Below the pieces are notes generated by a model. It was not told where the DNA came from. It saw only the letters and a program-made list of their open reading frames with translations, and did no database searches. The position numbers and the translations under genes are program-made. Below, in pieces: positions 15,863 through 23,786 of a DNA stretch of 64,000 nucleotides. Source of the stretch: Mycoavidus cysteinexigens. Its GTDB lineage: Bacteria > Pseudomonadota > Gammaproteobacteria > Burkholderiales > Burkholderiaceae. Location: assembly GCF_003966915.1 (NCBI RefSeq), contig NZ_AP018150.1, forward strand, positions 496,001 through 560,000, written 5' to 3'. Every line of letters begins with the position of its first letter. Position 1 is the first letter of the stretch.

Positions 15863-16810
15863 ATGTCAGGAACATTTATAGAGCCAAAGAAATATGAGTT
15901 AGTCCTTGATGATTTTATCGAGGAGTCAGGCCATAGACTCTTCCGAATCCGAGCCTTGATTAATTTTGGAAAGGTCAAGGCAGGCGATCTTGGGGGGTAT
16001 ATCGAGCAAGAAGAAAATTTATGTCACTTAGGTTCTTGCTGGGTATACGAGAGTGCGCGAGTTTTAGAGAATGCCCAAGTATTTGGTCACGCCTGGGTAT
16101 TGGGCAACGCCTGTGTATTAGGAGAAGGGCGGGTATCGGGCCATGCTCAGATAGCAGGCGACGCACAAATATCGGGTAACGCCCGAGTATTAGGCAACGC
16201 ACACGTATTAGGCCAATCCTGGGTATTAGAGAATGCCCAAGTATTGGGCAATGCCTGGATATCGGGCAACGCCTGTGTATCAGGCCACGCACATGTAATG
16301 GACCAATCGTGGATATCAGAGAATGCCCAAGTATCGGGCAATGCGTGGATATCAGGTAACGCCTGTGTATCAGGTAACACCCAAGTATTGGGCAGCGCCT
16401 ATGTATTGGAAAATGCTTGTGTATCAGGCGACGTGCAAGTCTCGGGCCGTGCCCAGATAGCTGGCAGTGCGCATATATCGGGCCGCGCCTGTGTATCGGG
16501 CAACGCAGAAGTATGGGGTAAGGTAGAGGTATCAGGCTGTGCCCATTTATCAAGCAATGCAAGAGTATGTAGCAATAAGGATTTTTTTAATTTTTTCGAT
16601 TTTTATGACATTGCTTTGACCGCCTATCGCACGCAAAGCGGCGGGATTGAGCTGACGCATCATTCTTTTAGCGGCACGCCCGAAATTTTCCTTAAAAGAG
16701 TTGCTCACCAGTATGGCGATGAGGATGTTACTCAGGAATATCAACGGTTGATCGAACGCGCGCAACGGCGCTTGCAGGCTAATAACTCTTTACAAGAGGC
16801 CGCCGCATGA
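15863..16810 (+). CDS. Hexapeptide-repeat left-handed beta-helix protein
   Basis: 315 residues, start ATG 15863 with AAGGAG upstream. After a 60-residue N-terminal domain (KYELVLDDFIEESGHRLFRI, KAGDLGGYIEQEENL), residues about 66-240 are some 29 contiguous hexads of the type A-x-[VI]-x-G-[NH] (for example AQVSGNAWISGNACVSGN), predicting a long left-handed beta helix with three hexads per turn. A C-terminal domain with YRTQSGGIELTHHSFSGTPE and a charged helix follows. Related YdcK-like or polymer-forming proteins exist in phages; the role is unknown. No acyltransferase His is evident. Its stop overlaps the next start (ATGA). Confidence 0.85.
   Translation: MSGTFIEPKKYELVLDDFIEESGHRLFRIRALINFGKVKAGDLGGYIEQEENLCHLGSCWVYESARVLENAQVFGHAWVLGNACVLGEGRVSGHAQIAGDAQISGNARVLGNAHVLGQSWVLENAQVLGNAWISGNACVSGHAHVMDQSWISENAQVSGNAWISGNACVSGNTQVLGSAYVLENACVSGDVQVSGRAQIAGSAHISGRACVSGNAEVWGKVEVSGCAHLSSNARVCSNKDFFNFFDFYDIALTAYRTQSGGIELTHHSFSGTPEIFLKRVAHQYGDEDVTQEYQRLIERAQRRLQANNSLQEAAA
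16058..16570 (+). repeat. Tandem 18-bp coding repeats (hexad array)
   Basis: The hexad region consists of degenerate 18-bp units such as GGCAACGCCTGTGTATCA. There is a higher-order repeat of about 90 bp: the residue block starting SWVLENAQVLGNAW near 16220 recurs as SWISENAQVSGNAW near 16310. Growth by recombination between units is likely, so repeat number may differ between strains. Confidence 0.7.
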
Positions 16811-16941
16811 AACGCCCTGACAACGCGTTGCTACGCGCGGCGATACGGGCAAACCGCATCGAAGTTCTCATCAAAGCCAGCGTAGGGACGTTCTTACTCG
16901 CTCTATGCCTGGGTGCAGCCATTTTACTGGAGATCAAATGA
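16807..16941 (+). CDS. Small single-span membrane protein (44 aa)
   Basis: ATG 16807 overlaps the stop of the beta-helix gene (ATGA), and the TGA at 16939 overlaps the ATG of the exonuclease gene. Product MKRPDNALLRAAIRANRIEV, then a hydrophobic span VGTFLLALCLGAAILL and IK. Exact coupling on both sides argues it is translated. No known family; a basic N-terminus with one membrane helix. Confidence 0.55.
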   Translation: MKRPDNALLRAAIRANRIEVLIKASVGTFLLALCLGAAILLEIK

Positions 16942-17846
16942 ACCCATCCATGCGTAAAGCATTCCTGGCTGCCCGTCGGACCGGCATTGGCGGTTCTGAC
17001 ATCGGGGCCATCCTGGGCATTAGCCCTTTCAGCACAGCGGTTGATGTGTATTTGGCTAAGACGGAGCCGCCCCCCGCGGATGAGCCGACTGAATACCTTT
17101 ACTGGGGACATGCGGTGGAGCCGATCATCATCCAGCGCTTTTCAGAGGAGCACGGCATTGAGATTATTCAGCCGGACACGATTGCGCGCCACCCTGAGCA
17201 CGAATGGATGGTTGCGAACCTAGATGGAATGATCCCCGGCGAGCGCCCCGGCGTGCTGGAAATCAAGAACGTCAATACATTTAGCGCTAAAGCATGGGGT
17301 TTAGAAGGGAGTGACGACGTGCCGCTGACATACGTCGCGCAAGTCGCATGGTACATGGCAGTGAAAAATTATGACTATGCAGTGATTGCGGCGCTGTTTG
17401 GCGGCAATGAGTATCGGGAATTTCGTATTGAGCGAGATCACGAGTTAGAAGCGATCCTAATTGATGCGGGTCGGGAATTTTGGTTCAAGCACGTCCTACC
17501 CCAAATTGCGCCGGAGGCGAAGACATTAAGCGATGTAGCGAGTTTATTCAAGCGTGACGATGGGCGCGTGCTTGAAGCCGATGATGCGTTGTTGGATTTA
17601 TACACGCAGTTAAAAAGCGCCAAAGCTCAGGCTAAGCATGTTGTAGGGAACATCGAACTTCTCGAAACCAAGATTAAGGCTCGCATGGGCGAATCCGCAA
17701 CGCTGCGCTACCAAGGCCAGCCTCTGGCGACGTGGAAAACCCAGGCTTCGCAGCGTGTGGATATCAAAGCCTTCGAGCAAGCTCATCCTGAGCTTTGCCA
17801 ACAATTTCGCAAAACCAGCGAATCTCGCACATTTTGCCTGAAGTAA
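16938..17846 (+). CDS. YqaJ-type viral recombinase / lambda-exonuclease-like nuclease
   Basis: 302 residues from ATG 16938. Motif I RRTGIGGSDIGAILGISPFS, then TEYLYWGHAVEPIIIQRFSE, a catalytic 'LDGMIPGERPGVLEIKN' block (Asp and Glu-x-Lys of the PD-(D/E)xK fold) and the downstream YVAQVAWYMAV Gln motif. It is a 5'-3' dsDNA exonuclease that makes ssDNA for the RecT annealase encoded 25 bp downstream. The C-terminal 80 residues are helical and include ASQRVDIKAFEQAHPELC. Confidence 0.9.
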   Translation: MNPSMRKAFLAARRTGIGGSDIGAILGISPFSTAVDVYLAKTEPPPADEPTEYLYWGHAVEPIIIQRFSEEHGIEIIQPDTIARHPEHEWMVANLDGMIPGERPGVLEIKNVNTFSAKAWGLEGSDDVPLTYVAQVAWYMAVKNYDYAVIAALFGGNEYREFRIERDHELEAILIDAGREFWFKHVLPQIAPEAKTLSDVASLFKRDDGRVLEADDALLDLYTQLKSAKAQAKHVVGNIELLETKIKARMGESATLRYQGQPLATWKTQASQRVDIKAFEQAHPELCQQFRKTSESRTFCLK

Positions 17847-17870
17847 CCCACTGTATTGAGGAGAAAAAAC

Positions 17871-18869
17871 ATGAGTGTTCAAGCGTTAAAAGCGGCCGCC
17901 ACTGGCGAACCGGCATTGACCAAGGTGATGAAACCTAGGGAAAGGATTGCCCATTTGCTGAAATCTAGGCAAGGAGAGATCGCCAAGATGCTGCCCAAGC
18001 ATCTAAACGCAGAGCGCCTACTGAAGGTGGCGCAGATCGCGGCGATCACCACTCCGGCGTTGTCTGAATGTGACATTCCGAGCCTGGTGAGCGCGATCGG
18101 TCAGTGCGCGCAGATGGGACTGGAGCCGAATACCGTGCTCGGTCACGCTTATCTGGTGCCGTTCAACGTTAAGCGAAGGGGGAGTTGGGTGAAGTCCGTG
18201 CAAGTGATGATCGGCTACAAAGGCCTGATCGATCTTGCGCGCCGTTCCGGTCAGATTGTAAGTATTGCGGCGCATGAGGTCTGCGAGAAGGACCAGTTCG
18301 AGCTGGTGTATGGCTTGGATGAGAAATTGAATCATACGCCCGCCTTGGGTGAGCGCGGCGAAATCATCGGCTTTTATGCGGTAGCGAAGTTGAAGGATGG
18401 CGGCCACTGCTTTGAGTTCATGAGTCGAATGCAGGTCGAGGCGATCCAGGCTGCTGCGGACAAGAAAAACAAGTACCCGTCGAAGGTCTGGCTCGAGCAC
18501 TTCACTGAGATGGGGCGCAAGACGGTGATTCGACGTTTAGCGAAGTATTTGCCGCTATCGATCGAGTTTCAAACGGCGGCGGCCTTGGATGGTATGGCTG
18601 AGGCAGGCAAGGACCAACACTTAGACACGATCGACGGCGAATTTACGGTATTTGCCGAGGATGCCCCTTACGGTGAGGATGAAAACGGTGTGGCGGAAAG
18701 CGGCGAAACTTCAGAGGCTCCAGAACGGGGTGAAAACACTGTCCCCGATGCTCACTGGATACCCAATGCGGAAGAAGAAGCAAAAATCCGTGCGCACGAG
18801 ATGGAAGAAGCCTATGGAGAGGCTGCGCCTCGTAAAAGTTATGAACGGGTGATGAGCGGCATTGAATAA
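17871..18869 (+). CDS. recT: RecT family ssDNA annealing protein
   Basis: 332 residues from ATG 17871 with GAGGAG upstream. RecT landmarks: RLLKVAQIAAITTPALSECD near 45, ISAIGQC-type SLVSAIGQCAQMGLEPNTVL, GHAYLVPFN, VQVMIGYKGLIDLARRSGQI, and FTEMGRKTVIRRLAKYLPLS. The C-terminal 70 residues are acidic and disordered. It anneals homologous ssDNA and pairs with the upstream YqaJ nuclease as a phage Red-like system. Confidence 0.92.
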   Translation: MSVQALKAAATGEPALTKVMKPRERIAHLLKSRQGEIAKMLPKHLNAERLLKVAQIAAITTPALSECDIPSLVSAIGQCAQMGLEPNTVLGHAYLVPFNVKRRGSWVKSVQVMIGYKGLIDLARRSGQIVSIAAHEVCEKDQFELVYGLDEKLNHTPALGERGEIIGFYAVAKLKDGGHCFEFMSRMQVEAIQAAADKKNKYPSKVWLEHFTEMGRKTVIRRLAKYLPLSIEFQTAAALDGMAEAGKDQHLDTIDGEFTVFAEDAPYGEDENGVAESGETSEAPERGENTVPDAHWIPNAEEEAKIRAHEMEEAYGEAAPRKSYERVMSGIE

Positions 18870-18912
18870 CCCACCCTACGTTGAAGAGTTTTAATCCTGA
18901 ACAGGAGATTGT

Positions 18913-20625
18913 ATGAAGTTATCACGCTTGAGCATCAAGAATTTTCTGGGCGTGCGCGAGGCCGATAAGCCGCTCACGCATCCCGTCACATTGTTTGCGG
19001 GAAAGAATGGGGCGGGTAAATCGAGCCTGCAAGAAGCGGTACGTATGGCGCTCACCGGTGAAACCGTGCGTGTGGGTCTTAAAAAAGAGTGCGGCCAACT
19101 GGTGACCGAAGGCGCTGAAGTGGGTTTTGTTGAAGTTGAGATTGACCATAAAATTCGCGCCGCACTCCGCTTACCGGCGGGTAAAACCACGCTAACAGAG
19201 AACTATGTCTTGCCCAGAGCGCTGCCGCATGTGCTGGATGCGCAACATTTTACGCGACTTGGATGCAATGAGCGTCGCACCTTTTTATTTAGTTTGATGG
19301 GTCTGAATGCGGGTCGTGCTGAGGTGCAAAGACGGCTGTTGGAAAAAGGGTGTGATGCGCAAAAAGTGGAAGTGCTGATGCCGCTATTCCGTTCAGGCTT
19401 TGATGCAGCGCACGAATGGGCGAAGGACAAGGCACGCGATGAAAAAGCAGTGTGGCGCACGCTCACAGGGGAAGCCTACGGCGACAATAAAGCGGCCACG
19501 TGGCAGGCCAAAAAGCCAGAGTTTGAGCGTACAGCATCGGCTGATTTGCCCCACCGGTTATCTGCCCTCGATGCTGAACTGGCCGAAACCCATCAACATC
19601 TGGGTGGATTGCAGGCGGATCACAAGCGGTATGCCGACTCTGCGCAGCGGCTCGCTGAATGGCGTGAGAAAGGTAGCCGTCATACGTATATTGCCGACAC
19701 ACTCGCCCGCGATCAAGCAGAACTGAAAGAGTGGGAAACAAAAGTGGCGACGCTCAAAGCGTTGAATTTTGCGAAAAATGCACTGCCTTGCCCAAACTGC
19801 GACACGCTGTTGGCGCTGAAGGATGGGGGGCTGCATGCGGTGCCGTTTGCAGAGGGCGTAGAGGAGAACCTTGGCCGATTGCCAGAATACGAAGCGGCGG
19901 TGTACCGGTTAAAGCAAGCGGTTGCTAACGAGGCGCGAGCGTTAGCGGATGCTGAGGCAGCCATGAAAGCGATGGCTGAATTAGAGCTAGCCCTTGGCGA
20001 GAAGCCAGACGAAACAGTCATTCATGCTGTGCGCGAGCAACTCGAAAAACTCAAAAACGACCGCAGCACCCTAGCAGAAAAAAGGGCGGCTTATCAAGAG
20101 GCCGAGCGTCAGGTGACGCAAGCAGATGAGCGTACTGCCAAGGCTCTGTCTGCGCACGAATCGGTGCGGGCGTGGAGTGCGATTGCCGATGCGTTGGCCC
20201 CTAAGGGTATCCCAGGGGAAATGCTTGCCGAAGCTTTGACGCCGCTCAATGAGCGTTTGGAAGACTCGGCTGCGATCACAGAATGGACGCAGGTTGTGGT
20301 GACAAAGGATATGCACGTGCAAGCGGGTGGCCGTTCGTATGCGCTGTTGTCTGAATCGGAGAAGTGGCGAGCGGATGCAATGTTGGCGGAAGCAATCTCT
20401 TATCTGTCCAAAATCAAACTAGTGGTGTTGGACCGGTTTGACGTATTGGATTTGAAAGGCCGTGAAGAGTTATTGACTTGGCTAGATAGTCTGGCCCAAG
20501 GCGGAGAGATCGATACCGCGCTGATTTTTGGCACGCTTAAAGCGTTGCCTCAGAGTTTTTCTCAAAACATAGCGACGCACTGGCTGGAAAAAGGGGTGAT
20601 TGTCGAATTCAAAGAAGCGGCTTGA
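18913..20625 (+). CDS. RecF/SbcC-like ATPase with zinc hook
   Basis: 570 residues, ATG 18913 with AGGAGA upstream. Walker A GKNGAGKSS at about residues 30-38. A coiled coil spans residues about 210-430, interrupted by CPNCDTLL near 297-304 that can act as a single zinc-hook knuckle. An ABC-signature-like LLSESEKWRADAML and Walker B LVVLDRFDVLD follow near the C-terminus. This is a compact SMC-like ATPase common in phage recombination operons next to RecT. It would tether or process DNA ends. No nuclease subunit of the SbcD type is visible in the window. Confidence 0.87.
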   Translation: MKLSRLSIKNFLGVREADKPLTHPVTLFAGKNGAGKSSLQEAVRMALTGETVRVGLKKECGQLVTEGAEVGFVEVEIDHKIRAALRLPAGKTTLTENYVLPRALPHVLDAQHFTRLGCNERRTFLFSLMGLNAGRAEVQRRLLEKGCDAQKVEVLMPLFRSGFDAAHEWAKDKARDEKAVWRTLTGEAYGDNKAATWQAKKPEFERTASADLPHRLSALDAELAETHQHLGGLQADHKRYADSAQRLAEWREKGSRHTYIADTLARDQAELKEWETKVATLKALNFAKNALPCPNCDTLLALKDGGLHAVPFAEGVEENLGRLPEYEAAVYRLKQAVANEARALADAEAAMKAMAELELALGEKPDETVIHAVREQLEKLKNDRSTLAEKRAAYQEAERQVTQADERTAKALSAHESVRAWSAIADALAPKGIPGEMLAEALTPLNERLEDSAAITEWTQVVVTKDMHVQAGGRSYALLSESEKWRADAMLAEAISYLSKIKLVVLDRFDVLDLKGREELLTWLDSLAQGGEIDTALIFGTLKALPQSFSQNIATHWLEKGVIVEFKEAA

Positions 20626-20652
20626 GTCAAGTCCACACAAATAAGGAAAGGT

Positions 20653-21279
20653 ATGTATCAGTTAAATATAGAAGCCGCGAGGCTAGCGGAACAGCGCAGC
20701 AGTCGTATCACAGTGCCAGGGGAGTATGTGGGTCAGTTTATGCAAGCGGTAGAGGTGACGAGTCCGCATAAAACTCGGGGTATCGAGTTGGTGTTTGAAA
20801 CGGAGAACAAGGCGAGGGCATATTTTACGTTGTGGACGTTGGATATAGATAAAAAAGAGCTGTATGCCTATCGGTATCTGAATGCGCTGATGGTGTGTTT
20901 GGGGCTTGAAAAGTTGGAATCGGGGCCAGGGGCGATCAGGAAGTGGGATGAGGAAGCGAGTGGAATGGTGACTAAGTCTGTCCAGGTTTTTAAAGCGCTA
21001 TTGGATAAAGAAATTGGGGTGCTGTTGGACACCGAAGAATATGAAAAGCGGGATGGCGGAATTGGAATCAGGGTAGCGCCGGTGGGATTTTTCTGCACAA
21101 GCACGAAGCGAATGGCCTCAGAGATCTTGGACCAAACAAGAGAAGCGGAGCAACTGAAGGAATTATCGAAAATGCTCAAGCATCGCCCGCTTAAAAAAAG
21201 CAACATTCCATTCAGTCGTGAGTCATGTGCGACGGCCCCGAGTCCGTTGAGCGATATAGACGACGATATTTTATTTTAA
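20653..21279 (+). CDS. DUF669-like ssDNA-binding accessory with SSB-type acidic tip
   Basis: 208 residues, AGGAAAGG ribosome site. The central beta-rich region (RGIELVFETENKARAYFTLW, LYAYRYLNALMVCLGLEKLE, KALLDKEIGVLLDTEEY) resembles DUF669 proteins of phage recombination modules. The C-terminus ends DIDDDILF, closely resembling the DDDIPF tip by which bacterial SSB recruits replication and repair proteins. An SSB-like role is therefore likely, at the end of the YqaJ-RecT-ATPase cluster. Confidence 0.75.
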   Translation: MYQLNIEAARLAEQRSSRITVPGEYVGQFMQAVEVTSPHKTRGIELVFETENKARAYFTLWTLDIDKKELYAYRYLNALMVCLGLEKLESGPGAIRKWDEEASGMVTKSVQVFKALLDKEIGVLLDTEEYEKRDGGIGIRVAPVGFFCTSTKRMASEILDQTREAEQLKELSKMLKHRPLKKSNIPFSRESCATAPSPLSDIDDDILF

Positions 21280-21319
21280 AGCTGTCACACAGGCTCGATG
21301 AGCACTTGGAGGCTGAATC

Positions 21320-22636
21320 ATGCAAACCCTATTTCATTATGCCAAACGTTTAAGAAACTGGCTCAGTTCAATACCCACCCGAATTGGGATGGTTCCGTTA
21401 CCGGTGTTTGGACTGATGTGGTTATGTTTACTGAGCTTTATCGCGTTGGGTGAGATGCCAGGAGAACTCTCGGTGATGTTGGCGGTGGTGGCGGTATTGG
21501 GATTTAGCTGCGCCGAGATCGGTAAACAGATACCGGTTCTGCGGTACTTGGGCGGCCCCGTGATGGTGACCGTGCTCTTGCCGTCGTACTGCGTGTATAG
21601 CGAGCTCATGCCGATGGAGCTGGAAAGCTCGATACGGGAATTTTGGGAGAACACGAATATCCTGTATCTGTTTACGGCTGCGGTGGTGGTGGGCGGTATT
21701 TTGAGTATGGAACGGAGTCTTTTGATTAAAGGTTTCGTGAAGCTCTTTGTGCCACTTGTTGCGGGTTCTATCGCTGCGGCAATCGTGGGTACCCTGACGG
21801 GGATGGCGCTAGGCCTAAGCGCACACCACACCTTCTTCTTTATCGTGATTCCGATCATGGCGGGTGGCCTGGGTGAGGGGGCGATTCCGTTGACCCTAGG
21901 CTATGCGGCGATTTTACAGACGTCCCAGCCAGAGTTGTTTGCCCAAGTGATGCCGCCAATCGTGCTGGGCAATTTGATGGCCGTGGCGTGTGCAGGGGTA
22001 CTGCATCGACTGGGGCAGCTTAACTCTGACCTGAGTCAACGGGGTCAAAAGCTGTCCGTCGGACACTTAAAAAACCGACCCACCGACTCAACGCCCACCG
22101 CTTTGATGGAGTCGCTGGCCTCAGTGGGAATGTTGGCTCTAAGCCTGTATATGGTAGGGGTTTTGGTGCATCAGTTAACTGGCTGGCCCGCGCCGTTGGT
22201 GATGCTGGGCTTGGCGGTCCTGATCAAACTCACGATGACGCTTTCACCCCGACTGGAAGAAGGGGCGTATCTGATGTACCACTTTTTTTCTCAAGCGGCG
22301 GCGTATCCGATTCTGTTTGGAATGGGGTTAACCCTGACGCCATGGCAAGCCCTGGTTAGCGTTTTAACGCCGGTTTATTTAATCCCGATCTTTGTGACGG
22401 TGCTGACCCTCGCTCTGGCAGGTTTAATTGTCGGGCGCTGGATGGGTTTGAATCCAATTGAAAGCGCAATCATCAATGTTTGCCATAGCGGGATGGGCAG
22501 CGTGGGGGATATGGCGATTCTGACCTCAGCCCATCGGATGCATCTGATGCCGTTTGCTCAGTTGGCAACGCGTATGGGTGGAGCGCTCACGATAGTGATT
22601 GCGCTGATGATGTTTAGCTTTTACCAAAACTTATGA
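21320..22636 (+). CDS. 2-hydroxycarboxylate transporter (CitS/CCS family), prophage copy
   Basis: 438 residues with about 11-12 membrane spans and TTGGAGG upstream. Both diagnostic reentrant-loop motifs are present: AGGLGEGAIPLTLGYA near 188 and NVCHSGMGSVGDMAIL near 390. The family imports citrate, malate or related 2-hydroxycarboxylates with Na+ or H+. It sits between DUF669 and small phage genes, in the same direction, so it is cargo in the prophage early region. A close paralogue lies at 50464-51801 (GTLTGMALGL, GEGAIPLTLGYA and 'LMPFAQ-AT' are nearly identical). Whether it is expressed in the lysogen is unknown. Confidence 0.9.
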   Translation: MQTLFHYAKRLRNWLSSIPTRIGMVPLPVFGLMWLCLLSFIALGEMPGELSVMLAVVAVLGFSCAEIGKQIPVLRYLGGPVMVTVLLPSYCVYSELMPMELESSIREFWENTNILYLFTAAVVVGGILSMERSLLIKGFVKLFVPLVAGSIAAAIVGTLTGMALGLSAHHTFFFIVIPIMAGGLGEGAIPLTLGYAAILQTSQPELFAQVMPPIVLGNLMAVACAGVLHRLGQLNSDLSQRGQKLSVGHLKNRPTDSTPTALMESLASVGMLALSLYMVGVLVHQLTGWPAPLVMLGLAVLIKLTMTLSPRLEEGAYLMYHFFSQAAAYPILFGMGLTLTPWQALVSVLTPVYLIPIFVTVLTLALAGLIVGRWMGLNPIESAIINVCHSGMGSVGDMAILTSAHRMHLMPFAQLATRMGGALTIVIALMMFSFYQNL

Positions 22637-22649
22637 AAGGAAAGTGATC

Positions 22650-22973
22650 ATGAAGAGTGAAAAAAATGTAAAGCTCTACAGCTATGCGGTGTTGGACTAC
22701 GACGAACAATTTGAAGATGGATATTTTTTTGAATCGATGCTGGATGAAGGCGCGGTTGAAGGCTTAGTCCAAGCCGCAGCGGAGCATCTTGATTCGGAGT
22801 GTATTTGGGGGGCGGCTAGCGGAGAGGGAGAAATTCTCATGGAAGTGTTTAAAGCAGATGGGGTAAGCCTAGGCGTCTTTGAGGTTCATAAAAGACTGAC
22901 TGCTAGTTTCAATATTTACCCAAAAAATAAAAGCGTAGATTCAACGAGCCAGGCTGGGAGTTCACATGGGTGA
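22650..22973 (+). CDS. Hypothetical protein, paralogue of 23234-23515
   Basis: 107 residues from ATG 22650 (AAGGAAA upstream). Acidic. The block MEVFKADGVSLGVFEVHKRL corresponds to QIFKEDGTSLGVFEVGYDL in the gene at 23234, and both have an upstream 'F.D..-FES' segment. The family is unknown to me. Both look like small alpha-beta proteins. It lies directly after the transporter gene in the same transcription unit. Confidence 0.6.
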   Translation: MKSEKNVKLYSYAVLDYDEQFEDGYFFESMLDEGAVEGLVQAAAEHLDSECIWGAASGEGEILMEVFKADGVSLGVFEVHKRLTASFNIYPKNKSVDSTSQAGSSHG

Positions 22974-23169
22974 TATGGGTGAAATATTCAATGCGATAAG
23001 GGATCATAAGAAGGCGCTGAGGGCGAAGTATGGGGTTCCTTGTCTGCGCTGCGCAGAGGTACGTCCCCGTGCACCCGCATCGATTTTGCTGCCCCAACAT
23101 CGCTGCCGTGTGGATGGTTATGTTGATCCACGCCCAAGCCTGACGGACGAACAATGGAATGACGTATGA
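22966..23169 (+). CDS. Conserved small phage protein with Cys pairs
   Basis: 67 residues. MGDMGEIFNAIRDHKKALRA, GVPCLRCAEVRPRAPASILL, then HRCRVDGYVDPRPSLTDEQW is a pattern I recall from many Burkholderia prophages next to integrase. The CLRC and a later Cys-containing HRC motif suggest metal binding. The start overlaps the previous gene by 8 bp; an alternative ATG lies at 22975. Function unknown. Confidence 0.7.
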   Translation: MGDMGEIFNAIRDHKKALRAKYGVPCLRCAEVRPRAPASILLPQHRCRVDGYVDPRPSLTDEQWNDV

Positions 23170-23216
23170 AACCTGGCTTCATGCAAATGCCAACCGCTGG
23201 CAATGAAGCACCATGA
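23166..23216 (+). CDS. 16-codon coupled mini-ORF (uncertain)
   Basis: ATG 23166 overlaps the preceding stop (ATGA), and the frame encodes MKPGFMQMPTAGNEAP before a TGA at 23214. It may only couple translation to the next gene at 23234. Too short to support a protein by itself. Confidence 0.2.
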   Translation: MKPGFMQMPTAGNEAP

Positions 23217-23233
23217 ATGAATGGAGAAAAGAG

Positions 23234-23515
23234 ATGACGACGTATAAATATATTGTGGATGAACGTTGGGGATTTGAAGATGCGGATTGTTTCGAGTCAA
23301 ATTGGGGTGAAGAGGATGCCGAGTATGTAGCCAGAGAGGTGGCAGGGAATTATTACTCAGAAAGTGAGGGAACTTGGGAATGGAATGAATCTATTTCAAT
23401 TCAAATCTTCAAAGAGGATGGGACAAGCCTCGGAGTATTTGAGGTGGGATACGATTTGGAACCTCAATTTTGGGTTTTTGAAGAAAAGCCGGCTCAACGC
23501 TCTAGCCCATGCTGA
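23234..23515 (+). CDS. Hypothetical protein, paralogue of 22650-22973
   Basis: 93 residues from ATG 23234 with GGAGAAAAGAG upstream; the frame also allows 23213. MTTYKYIVDERWGFEDADCF, then EYVAREVAGNYYSESEGTWE, then IFKEDGTSLGVFEV. The shared end block with the gene at 22650 shows a duplicated small-protein family inside the integrase-proximal region. Function unknown. Confidence 0.6.
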   Translation: MTTYKYIVDERWGFEDADCFESNWGEEDAEYVAREVAGNYYSESEGTWEWNESISIQIFKEDGTSLGVFEVGYDLEPQFWVFEEKPAQRSSPC

Positions 23516-23524
23516 GGAGTGGAA

Positions 23525-23776
23525 ATGAGTGAGGTATTTTTGACCGAAGAGCAAGTAGATGAATTCACAGGGATTAAGCGAGGGCATACTCGTCGTCTTT
23601 GCAAAAAGCCTACAAAACTCACCAAATACCAACGCCAGGCAGAGTTTTTAAGTGAAAAAGGAATCGCATTTTTTCTCAATGCGCGTGATCGACCTATTGT
23701 AACCCGCGCTTTTATAGAAGGGCGTCCCGAGCCTATTAAACCTGCTGCAATTTGGCGGCCTAGCGTCCTTATCTAA
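23525..23776 (+). CDS. DUF4224 protein, integrase-associated
   Basis: 83 residues from ATG 23525 (TGAGGAG upstream). FLTEEQVDEFTGIKRGHTRR and the following YQRQAEFLSEKGIAFFLNA are typical of DUF4224, small proteins found just before tyrosine integrases in Burkholderiales prophages, perhaps acting as excisionase or recombination directionality factor. It is ten bases upstream of the integrase gene. Confidence 0.8.
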   Translation: MSEVFLTEEQVDEFTGIKRGHTRRLCKKPTKLTKYQRQAEFLSEKGIAFFLNARDRPIVTRAFIEGRPEPIKPAAIWRPSVLI

Positions 23777-23786
23777 AAGACGAAAT

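Noticed and set aside
15975-16562. Minus-strand 195-residue ORF with His/Pro/Leu repeats
   Set aside because: It is the antisense shadow of the hexad repeats.
16058-16570. CRISPR-like regular repeats
   Set aside because: The 18-bp units are contiguous, in frame and code for hexapeptides; there are no spacers and no cas genes.
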